Shown here in pieces: positions 5,630-11,820 of a DNA stretch of 11,820 nt; position 1 is the stretch's first letter, and each line of letters starts with the position of its first letter. The stretch is taken from contig JAFQHB010000142.1 of NCBI GenBank assembly GCA_017398165.1, forward strand, positions 1 through 11,820, in the 5' to 3' direction. The translations under genes were made by a program, and so were the position numbers. This DNA comes from Bacillota bacterium. Its GTDB lineage: Bacteria > Bacillota > Dehalobacteriia > UBA4068 > UBA4997. The notes below the pieces were generated by a model. The model ran no database searches and was not told the DNA's origin. It saw nothing but the letters and a program-made list of their open reading frames with translations.

Positions 5630-7764
5630 TGTCTACTGCAGGTTACGAGGCTTGGAAAAAGCAGATCGAGGCACAGACAGGCAAAACTGTTGACGAGTTG
5701 TGCACTCGCACTATGGAACAAATTGATGTAAAACCCTTGTACACCAAGGAAGACTATGCTGACTGCAACCAGATCGAATATATGGCTGGTATCGCTCCCA
5801 ACCTGCGTGGTCCCTATCCGACCATGTACGTTGTTCGCCCCTGGACTGTTCGTCAGTATGCTGGTTTCTCCACTGCTGAGGAATCCAACGCTTTCTATCG
5901 CCGCAACCTGGCTGCTGGTCAGAAAGGTCTGTCCATCGCATTTGACTTGGCAACCCACCGCGGTTACGACTCCGACAACGCTCGCGTAGTTGGTGACGTA
6001 GGTAAAGCAGGCGTAGCAGTTGACTCCATTCTGGATATGGAGATCCTGTTCTCCGGCATTCCGCTGGATCAGATGTCTGTATCTATGACTATGAACGGCG
6101 CTGTACTGCCTGTTCTGGCATTCTATATCCTGGCTGCTGAGGAGCAGGGTGTTCCCCAGAAAGTTCTGGCTGGTACCATCCAGAACGATATTCTGAAAGA
6201 GTTCATGGTTCGTAACACCTATATCTATCCTCCGGCTCCTTCTATGAGAATTATCGGCGATATCTTCGCTTTCACTTCTCAGAACATGCCTAAATTCAAC
6301 AGCATCTCCATCTCCGGCTACCATATGCAGGAGGCTGGTGCTACCAACGACATCGAGATGGCTTACACCCTGGCTGACGGCTGGGATTACATCCGTACCG
6401 GTGTAAACGCTGGTCTGGACGTTGATGCTTTCGCTCCTCGTCTGTCTTTCTTCTGGGCAATCGGCAAGAACTACTTCATGGAAGTAGCTAAGATGCGCGC
6501 TGCTCGTATGCTGTGGGCTAAGATCGTTAACACCTTCGGTCCCAAGAACCCCAAATCTCTGGCTCTGCGTACTCATAGCCAGACGTCCGGCTGGTCTCTG
6601 ACCGAGCAGGATCCTTTCAACAACGTTGCACGTACTTGTGTTGAGGCTATGGGCGCTGCTCTGGGCCACACTCAGTCCCTGCACACCAACGCTCTGGACG
6701 AGGCAATCGCACTGCCTACCGACTTCTCCGCTCGTATTGCTCGTAACACTCAGCTGTACATCCAGGATGAGACCAAAGTCTGCAAGATCATCGATCCTTG
6801 GGGCGGTTCCTACTATGTAGAAGCTCTGACTCAGCAGCTGATCCGTCGCGGCTGGGCTCTTATTCAGGAAGTTGAGGAGTTGGGTGGTATGGCTAAAGCT
6901 ATCGAGACCGGTCTGCCCAAGATGAGAATTGAAGAGGCAGCTGCTCGTCGTCAGGCTCGTATCGACTCCGGCAACGAGAAGATCATCGGCCTGAACGATT
7001 ACAAACTGGATCAGGAAGATCCGCTGGACGTTCTGGACGTTGACAACACTGCTGTTCGTCAGGCTCAGATCGCTCGTCTGGAGAAACTGCGTGCAAACCG
7101 CAACCAGGCTGACGTTGATCAGGCTCTGGAAGCTATCACCAACTCCATGGAGACCGGTGAAGGCAACCTGCTGGAGCTGGCACTGAACGCTGCTCGTGTT
7201 CGTGCATCTCTGGGCGAGATTTCCGACGCTGTAGAGAAAGTCTGCGGCCGTCATAAAGCTATCATCCGCACCATCTCCGGTGTATACTCCTCCGAGTACA
7301 GCGACGCTGACACCATCAAGGAAGTTCAGCAGATGGCAGACGAGTTCGAGGCTAAACATGGCCGTCGTCCTCGTATTTTCATCGCTAAGATGGGTCAGGA
7401 CGGTCATGACCGTGGTGCTAAGGTTGTTGCAACCGCATACGCTGATATGGGCTTCGACGTTGACATGGGTCCCCTGTTCCAGACTCCCGAAGAGTCCGCT
7501 CAGGACGCAGTCGACAACGACGTTCATGTTGTTGGTATGTCCTCCCTGGCTGCTGGTCACAAGACCCTGCTGCCTCAGCTGGTTGAGGAGCTCGAGAAAC
7601 GCGGCCGTGGCGACATCATGGTTATCGCTGGTGGCGTAATCCCGGCTCAGGATTACCAGTACCTGTACGATCATGGCGCTGCTGCTATTTACGGCCCCGG
7701 TTCTGAGATCCCGGCTTGCGCACGCGACATTCTGATCAAACTGAATGAGAGACTGGACGGCTAA
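5629..7764 (+). CDS. mutB: Methylmalonyl-CoA mutase large (alpha) subunit, catalytic
   Basis: This is the adenosylcobalamin-dependent catalytic subunit. It carries out the radical rearrangement between succinyl-CoA and methylmalonyl-CoA, the central step of propionate formation or use. I chose the ATG at 5629 (711 residues) over the in-frame TTG at 5623 because AAGGGGG (5614-5620) is 8 bases upstream of the ATG and the TAATG overlap with mutA is typical. The TIM barrel carries RQYAGFST with Tyr77 (Tyr89 of the Propionibacterium enzyme) and SGYHMQEAG with His232 (His244). It also has RTHSQTSGWSLTEQDP and DPWGGSYYVE. The C-terminal cobalamin domain has DGHDRG with the cobalt ligand His593, followed by the SSLAAGH and AGGVIP segments that line the nucleotide tail. 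The length is normal and all key residues are present. Codon bias is as extreme as in mutA. Confidence 0.97.
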   Translation: MSTAGYEAWKKQIEAQTGKTVDELCTRTMEQIDVKPLYTKEDYADCNQIEYMAGIAPNLRGPYPTMYVVRPWTVRQYAGFSTAEESNAFYRRNLAAGQKGLSIAFDLATHRGYDSDNARVVGDVGKAGVAVDSILDMEILFSGIPLDQMSVSMTMNGAVLPVLAFYILAAEEQGVPQKVLAGTIQNDILKEFMVRNTYIYPPAPSMRIIGDIFAFTSQNMPKFNSISISGYHMQEAGATNDIEMAYTLADGWDYIRTGVNAGLDVDAFAPRLSFFWAIGKNYFMEVAKMRAARMLWAKIVNTFGPKNPKSLALRTHSQTSGWSLTEQDPFNNVARTCVEAMGAALGHTQSLHTNALDEAIALPTDFSARIARNTQLYIQDETKVCKIIDPWGGSYYVEALTQQLIRRGWALIQEVEELGGMAKAIETGLPKMRIEEAAARRQARIDSGNEKIIGLNDYKLDQEDPLDVLDVDNTAVRQAQIARLEKLRANRNQADVDQALEAITNSMETGEGNLLELALNAARVRASLGEISDAVEKVCGRHKAIIRTISGVYSSEYSDADTIKEVQQMADEFEAKHGRRPRIFIAKMGQDGHDRGAKVVATAYADMGFDVDMGPLFQTPEESAQDAVDNDVHVVGMSSLAAGHKTLLPQLVEELEKRGRGDIMVIAGGVIPAQDYQYLYDHGAAAIYGPGSEIPACARDILIKLNERLDG

Positions 7765-7806
7765 TTTATACACTTTTGTTGTATGATTACAGTCGAATAG
7801 TCTGAC

Positions 7807-7864
7807 TATACTGGAATGGGATTGAGCTTTGCTCAATCCTGTTCTGGTATACACACGATTTTTT
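7807..7864 (+). other. 21-bp hairpin between mutB and meaB (attenuator, terminator or processing site)
   Basis: Bases 7807-7827 pair with 7831-7851 in an unbroken 21-bp stem closed by the loop TTT. Four of the pairs are G-U, so the full stem forms only in RNA of the plus-strand transcript. A run of six T (7859-7864) follows 8 bases after the stem, further away than in a standard intrinsic terminator. The element could partly terminate transcription after mutB, protect the 3' end of the mutAB message, or be cut by an RNase. Any of these would lower meaB output relative to mutAB. Confidence 0.7.
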
Positions 7865-7874
7865 ACTTTACTTT

Positions 7875-7882
7875 AAGGAGGG
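7875..7882 (+). promoter_or_regulatory. Ribosome binding site of meaB
   Basis: AAGGAGGG lies 6 bases before the ATG at 7889, an almost perfect Shine-Dalgarno site that fixes the start. Confidence 0.85.
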
Positions 7883-7888
7883 TACTTC

Positions 7889-9025
7889 ATGGCTAACGAG
7901 AATTATGATATTTATAAACCGGAATGGATTCCGGAAGGTGCCAGCAATGAGCAGTACCCGGGGTTTGTGATGACCGGTGTTAACGTACAGGACGCCAAGC
8001 CCAGAAAACCGATCCACAAACCGAAGAACTATACTGCACAGGAACTGATTGACGGTATTTTGAACAAGAATCGTATGCTGCTTTCCAAGGCAATCACGAT
8101 CATCGAGAGTAATGCACCCAAACATTTTGAGTTGGGTCAGGAAATCATCAAAGGCATTCTGCCTTATACCGGCAATTCTATCCGTGTTGGTATTACCGGT
8201 GTCCCCGGTGCTGGTAAGAGTACTTTTATTGAAGCTTTGGGCTCCAGATTGTGTGAGCAGGGCAAAAACGTTGCTGTTTTGGCCGTTGACCCCAGCAGCT
8301 CGATCACCAAGGGTAGTATTCTGGGCGATAAGACCAGAATGGAAACCCTTTCCAAGCAGCCCAATGCTTTCATTCGTCCTTCTCCTTCCGGCGGTACGCT
8401 GGGTGGCGTGACCAGAAAGAGCCGCGAGACTATGCTGCTTTGCGAGGCTTTTGGCTATGATATCATTTTGGTCGAGACTGTTGGTGTAGGTCAGAACGAG
8501 ATCACTGTTCGTTCGATGGTTGACTTCTTCCTGATGGTTGCTCTGACCGGTGCCGGCGATGATCTGCAGGGTATCAAGAAGGGTATTATGGAGATTGCCG
8601 ACGCAATTTTGGTCAATAAAGCTGATGGTGATAACAAGCGCAAGGCGCTGGTTGCCCGCGCTGATTATGAGCAGGTGCTGCATTATCTGCGTCCTGCTAC
8701 CGAAGGCTGGGTCACCAAGGCCTATACCTGCTCCTCCTATACCGGCGAGGGCGTTTTGGAGATGTGGGACGTTATTGAGGAATTCCGCGCAATGATGGTC
8801 AATTCCGGTCGTCTGGAGAAACGTCGTAAGGATCAGACTCTGGAATGGATCAATCATATGACCGAAGAGCACGTTCATAACCTGGTGTTCAACAACCCTC
8901 AGGTTATTGCTGCTATGGCCGATGTGGAGAAACTCATCCGTGCCGACCAGATCTCTGCTACTATGGCAGCACAGAACTTGATCGACAAGATCGAGGAAGA
9001 GTTGTGCAAACCTGCCGAGAAATAA
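7889..9025 (+). CDS. meaB: MeaB/ArgK-type GTPase, methylmalonyl-CoA mutase chaperone
   Basis: This is a cytosolic G3E/SIMIBI-class GTPase that gates cofactor loading into methylmalonyl-CoA mutase and protects the enzyme during turnover. The 378 residues contain the P-loop GVPGAGKST (about residues 107-115), the segment VDPSSSITKGSILGDKTRM, the G3 region VETVGVGQNE and the G4 base-specificity motif NKADGD. The C-terminal helical part, used for dimerisation in the family, is intact. Compared with E. coli ArgK (331 residues) it has an N-terminal extension of about 47 residues, beginning MANENYDIYKPEW. The strong ribosome binding site supports this start. It lies 124 bases after mutB and is separated from it by a long hairpin. 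Its codon use is less biased than that of mutAB, which fits a lower, catalytic level of protein. It ends at TAA (9023-9025). Confidence 0.95.
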   Translation: MANENYDIYKPEWIPEGASNEQYPGFVMTGVNVQDAKPRKPIHKPKNYTAQELIDGILNKNRMLLSKAITIIESNAPKHFELGQEIIKGILPYTGNSIRVGITGVPGAGKSTFIEALGSRLCEQGKNVAVLAVDPSSSITKGSILGDKTRMETLSKQPNAFIRPSPSGGTLGGVTRKSRETMLLCEAFGYDIILVETVGVGQNEITVRSMVDFFLMVALTGAGDDLQGIKKGIMEIADAILVNKADGDNKRKALVARADYEQVLHYLRPATEGWVTKAYTCSSYTGEGVLEMWDVIEEFRAMMVNSGRLEKRRKDQTLEWINHMTEEHVHNLVFNNPQVIAAMADVEKLIRADQISATMAAQNLIDKIEEELCKPAEK

Positions 9026-9072
9026 GCAAACTGTTTGTTGCTTTTGGTGATGCAGTTGGCTTAATGATAAAG

Positions 9073-9117
9073 AAACCGGGTATGCTGTACGTTTGGGTAG
9101 CTATACCCGGTTTTTTT
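9073..9117 (+). terminator. Rho-independent terminator of the mutAB-meaB operon
   Basis: AACCGGGTAT (9074-9083) pairs with ATACCCGGTT (9103-9112) and runs directly into seven T (9111-9117). This is a classical intrinsic terminator, 48 bases after the meaB stop. Confidence 0.93.
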
Positions 9118-9142
9118 ATTGTTATGTGTCCAGCCGCCAGAG

Positions 9143-9171
9143 TTGACATAATGTGGCAATAAGCGTATAAT
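9143..9171 (+). promoter_or_regulatory. Perfect consensus sigma-70 promoter of copA
   Basis: TTGACA (9143-9148), a 17-base spacer and TATAAT (9166-9171) match consensus fully. Transcription should begin near 9178, giving a leader of about 97 nt. The core promoter is too strong to be left unregulated for a metal pump, so repression or attenuation is expected. I do not recognise a CopY, CsoR or CueR operator here. Confidence 0.8.
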
Positions 9172-9195
9172 CTTGTTATATAGACCTAACAATAC

Positions 9196-9243
9196 CAGGG
9201 CGTATTATTAGCGCCCTGTTTTGCAATATTATTATATATATTG
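9196..9243 (+). promoter_or_regulatory. Terminator-like hairpin and AT-rich inverted repeat in the copA leader
   Basis: CAGGGCG (9196-9202) pairs with CGCCCTG (9212-9218) around a 9-base loop and is followed by TTTT (9219-9222), about 18 bases after the predicted transcription start. A second inverted repeat, CAATAT/ATATTG (9224-9229 with 9238-9243), follows. The first looks like a short-tailed intrinsic terminator placed as an attenuator. The T run is only four long, so function is uncertain. Confidence 0.5.
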
Positions 9244-9274
9244 TAACGCAGATAATGAATAAAGGCGGCGTGAA

Positions 9275-11820
9275 ATGGCAGTAAAGAAAGCAAAATTTGA
9301 TATCAGCGGTATGTCGTGCTCGGCGTGTGCGGCACATGTGGATAAGGCCGTCGATAAGCTGAATGGTGTGCTGGCAGTCTCGGTGAATCTGCTGCAGAAC
9401 ACTATGCAGGTATCCTATGAATCGGATATCGTGACGCCGCAGCAGATATGTCAGGCGGTGGCGCAGGCCGGCTATGGCGCGCAGGTGCAGGTAGAAAACA
9501 CCTTTACGCAGCACGATCAATACGGTCGGCAATCGCGGCAGATGCTGAGGCGTTTATTGTGGTCGGTGCTATTTACCGTGCCGCTGTTTTATATAGCTAT
9601 GGGGCATATGCTGGGCTGGCCGCTGCCTGATGTTTTGGCTGCGCCGCTGGTACTGGCATTGGCGGAGCTTGTATTGATGCTGCCGGTCGTTTGGCTGAAC
9701 CGCAAATATTATATCAGCGGCTTTGGTGCGCTGCTGCGCGCTACGCCGAATATGGATTCGCTGATCGCTGTGGGCTCCAGTGCCGCTATCGGGTATAGTT
9801 TGTTTGCGTTGGCTGGTATGTTCCGATATGATGCCGTCCGGCAGCACGAGCTGCTGATGGAGCTTTATTTTGAATCGGCAGCAATGATATTGACGCTGGT
9901 TACTGTCGGTAAATATCTGGAAACGCGCGCGAAGCATAAGACCTCGGATGCGATTAACGGTTTGATTAAACTGGTGCCGCAGCAAGCGCTGCGCCTGCGG
10001 GATGGGCATGAAGAAACTATTGATATCTCGCAGGTGCAGATCGGTGATACACTGATCGTGAAGGCCGGTGCGACTGTGCCGGTTGACGGTGTGCTGCTGG
10101 AAGGGCATGGCTCTCTTGATGAAAGTATGCTGACAGGGGAGAGCCTGCCGGTGGATAAGCAGGCCGGCGATATGCTGATCGGCGCCACGATAAATCAGGC
10201 AGGTTACTTTACTATGCGGGCCGAGAAGATCGGGCAGGATACTACGCTGTCTCAGATCATCGCTCTGGTGGAGGAAGCCGGTGCGACCAAGGCCAGATTG
10301 GCCAAGCTGGCTGACCGCATATCGGGCATTTTTGTGCCGGTGGTCATTATTCTGGCCTGCCTGACGGGAGCAGTATGGCTGCTGTTGGGCGCGGATGTCG
10401 GTTTTGCTGTCTCGGTGGCGATAGCCGTGCTGGTGATATCCTGCCCCTGTGCGTTGGGGCTGGCGACGCCGACCGCTATTATGGTGGGTACCGGCAAGGG
10501 TGCGGAATACGGCATACTTTTCAAATCTGCCGAAGCGTTGGAGAATTTGCAGAGTGTGGATAAGCTGCTGCTGGATAAAACAGGAACGGTGACGGCGGGC
10601 AAGCCGGTAGTTACCGATATTGTCTCTACAGCTATGCCAGAGGCAGAATTGCTGCAGATCGTCGGCTCGCTGGAAAAGCACAGTGAGCATCCGCTGGCTT
10701 ATGCCATAGTATCGGAATGTGTGCAGCGGGAGCTGGACTTTGCGGAATTGGCAGATTATGCCGCAGTGCCGGGTGAGGGCATCAAAGGTACGATTAACGG
10801 CTGTCGGTATTATGCAGGTAACAGTGAAAGCCTGAAGATACCGCTCGGTGAGGATATGCGTCAGCGGGCAGATGCACTAGCATATCAAGGCAAGACGGTT
10901 CTTTTCATCAGTACGGATGATAGGCTGTTGGGTATGATAGCCGTTGCCGATGTGGTAAAGCCGGAAAGCTGCCGGGCTATCCGGGAGCTGCAGCATCATA
11001 TGGGCATCGAGGTCTGCCTGCTGACCGGAGATAACCGGTATACTGCCGGGGCTATCGCACAACAGGTGGGTATCCGAGAGGTAGTGGCTGAGGTATTGCC
11101 GCAGGATAAGGAGCTGGCTGTGCGTAAGCTGCAAGGCAGTTCGCACCGGGTGGTAATGGTGGGCGACGGCATCAATGATGCACCGGCACTGGCTGCGGCC
11201 GATGTTGGTATTGCAATAGGCGTTGGCAGCGATATTGCAGTGGATGCCGCAGACGTTGTACTGATGAAAAACTCTCTGCTTGATCTGGTGACTGCTATAC
11301 AGCTAAGTCGTCAGGTAGTACGTAATATCAAGCAGAATCTTTTCTGGGCGTTTATTTACAACTGCTGCGGTATACCGCTGGCGGCAGGTGTATTTTATCC
11401 GCTGCTGGAATGGAAACTCAATCCGATGTTTGCGGCAGCAGCGATGAGCCTGAGCTCGCTCTGTGTGGTGAGCAACGCTTTGCGTCTGCGTGGCTTCAGG
11501 CCGCATTTTGTCGCTGATCTTACGGATAAGCCCCTGACGGAGGATGATGTGACTGTCAGTATTGGCTCTGAGCGGGAGGAAAAACCAGCAGATAAACAAC
11601 CAACGGGAGGTGTAAGAATGACCAGAAAAATGGTGATCGACGGTATGGCCTGCTCTCATTGCAGCGGCCGTGTGGAAGCTGTGCTGAATGCTATCGACGG
11701 TGTAGCGGCTACTGTGGATCTGGCAGCCGGGACAGCCACTGTCGAGCTGACTGCGGCTGTGGATGACGCAGTGCTGCGGCAGGCTGTCGAGGATGCCGGT
11801 TATACTGTCGTTTCGATCGA
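9275..11820 (+). CDS. copA: Copper-translocating P1B-type ATPase with N- and C-terminal HMA domains (3' end outside window)
   Basis: This is an inner-membrane Cu(+) exporter. From the ATG at 9275 (AAAGG site at 9261-9265, in-frame stop upstream at 9260-9262) the frame is open to the window edge, 848 codons. An N-terminal HMA domain (residues 1-75) has GMSCSAC with metal-binding Cys15 and Cys18. Eight membrane segments follow, with the actuator TGES (287-290), the CPC metal site (390-392), phosphorylated Asp434 in DKTGT, His472 in EHPLA, and the GDGINDAP hinge from Gly630. YNCCGIPLA and MSLSSLCVVSNALRL are Cu(+)-ATPase signatures. A polar linker (about 737-781) then leads, with no stop codon, to a second HMA domain with GMACSHC (Cys793, Cys796). 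That domain is nearly complete at the edge. Most bacterial CopA proteins lack a C-terminal HMA; Archaeoglobus CopA is a precedent. An internal start at codon 782 has a strong ribosome binding site. Confidence 0.93.
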   Translation, partial: MAVKKAKFDISGMSCSACAAHVDKAVDKLNGVLAVSVNLLQNTMQVSYESDIVTPQQICQAVAQAGYGAQVQVENTFTQHDQYGRQSRQMLRRLLWSVLFTVPLFYIAMGHMLGWPLPDVLAAPLVLALAELVLMLPVVWLNRKYYISGFGALLRATPNMDSLIAVGSSAAIGYSLFALAGMFRYDAVRQHELLMELYFESAAMILTLVTVGKYLETRAKHKTSDAINGLIKLVPQQALRLRDGHEETIDISQVQIGDTLIVKAGATVPVDGVLLEGHGSLDESMLTGESLPVDKQAGDMLIGATINQAGYFTMRAEKIGQDTTLSQIIALVEEAGATKARLAKLADRISGIFVPVVIILACLTGAVWLLLGADVGFAVSVAIAVLVISCPCALGLATPTAIMVGTGKGAEYGILFKSAEALENLQSVDKLLLDKTGTVTAGKPVVTDIVSTAMPEAELLQIVGSLEKHSEHPLAYAIVSECVQRELDFAELADYAAVPGEGIKGTINGCRYYAGNSESLKIPLGEDMRQRADALAYQGKTVLFISTDDRLLGMIAVADVVKPESCRAIRELQHHMGIEVCLLTGDNRYTAGAIAQQVGIREVVAEVLPQDKELAVRKLQGSSHRVVMVGDGINDAPALAAADVGIAIGVGSDIAVDAADVVLMKNSLLDLVTAIQLSRQVVRNIKQNLFWAFIYNCCGIPLAAGVFYPLLEWKLNPMFAAAAMSLSSLCVVSNALRLRGFRPHFVADLTDKPLTEDDVTVSIGSEREEKPADKQPTGGVRMTRKMVIDGMACSHCSGRVEAVLNAIDGVAATVDLAAGTATVELTAAVDDAVLRQAVEDAGYTVVSI
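11606..11820 (+). promoter_or_regulatory. Internal ribosome binding site and in-frame start for a CopZ-like domain inside copA
   Basis: GGAGGTG (11606-11612) lies 5 bases before an ATG (11618) that is codon 782 of copA, in the same frame. Translation from it would give a free protein beginning MTRKMVIDGMACSHC. That is the normal N-terminus of a CopZ-type copper chaperone, with the MxCxxC copper-binding motif at Cys12 and Cys15. At least 67 residues are visible, against about 68-72 in CopZ, so the stop should lie just past the window. Internal initiation is inferred, not shown. The alternative is that the site is a relic of a recent copA-copZ fusion. Confidence 0.5.

Noticed and set aside
5626..7854. 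742-codon open frame on the minus strand, opposite mutB
   Set aside because: Same cause as for mutA: codon bias of the real gene. No ribosome binding site or recognisable domain.
9569..10690. 373-codon minus-strand frame opposite copA
   Set aside because: His/Arg/Gln-rich translation without family resemblance. The sense strand encodes all P-type ATPase motifs.
1..11820. Mobile element, CRISPR, defence island or novel multi-gene system
   Set aside because: No transposase, integrase, direct-repeat spacer array, tRNA or att-like repeat was seen. All genes are well-known families, and the only new-looking items are regulatory DNA/RNA and the copA fusion.

Overview
The window is an ordinary-looking chromosomal segment from a bacterium of roughly 50% GC. 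It carries an RNase Y gene, a Na+/proline symporter, a methylmalonyl-CoA mutase operon with its GTPase chaperone, and a copper P-type ATPase. RNase Y, strong AGGAGG-type Shine-Dalgarno sites and consensus sigma-70 promoters point to Bacillota. A very strongly codon-biased two-subunit methylmalonyl-CoA mutase fits an anaerobe living on the succinate-propionate pathway, for example a Negativicutes/Acidaminococcaceae member such as Phascolarctobacterium. That placement is inference. I see no mobile element, CRISPR array, rRNA or tRNA.

Layout. Positions 1-924 (+) hold the C-terminal 307 codons of rny, closed by a hairpin terminator (961-1001). After about 340 bases of apparently non-coding DNA comes putP on the minus strand (2865-1399), with its own terminator (1377-1336), ribosome binding site and promoter (-35 at 2933-2928, -10 at 2910-2905). 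The 2880-3667 gap separates the divergent putP and mutA genes. It contains a G-quadruplex-type motif (3127-3147), a palindrome and duplicated short elements around a perfect consensus promoter (3271-3299), and a leader of about 360 nt with repeats and hairpins that matches no riboswitch I recognise.

mutA (3668-5629) and mutB (5629-7764) overlap by one base and encode the non-catalytic and catalytic subunits of adenosylcobalamin-dependent methylmalonyl-CoA mutase. A 21-bp hairpin (7807-7851) sits between mutB and meaB (7889-9025), which encodes the G-protein chaperone that loads and protects the mutase cofactor. A classical terminator ends meaB. A second perfect consensus promoter (9143-9171) then drives copA through a leader with a terminator-like hairpin. 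The copA frame is open from 9275 to the window edge.

Functionally, MutA/MutB interconvert succinyl-CoA and (R)-methylmalonyl-CoA, and MeaB maintains the enzyme. PutP, RNase Y and CopA are independent units. The most interesting observation is in copA. The ORF runs without a stop through a linker into a second, C-terminal heavy-metal-associated domain, and that domain begins at an in-frame ATG preceded by an excellent Shine-Dalgarno sequence. One gene may therefore make both a long copper pump and a free CopZ-like chaperone. The rest of the window is well-known biology with some unexplained regulatory DNA.
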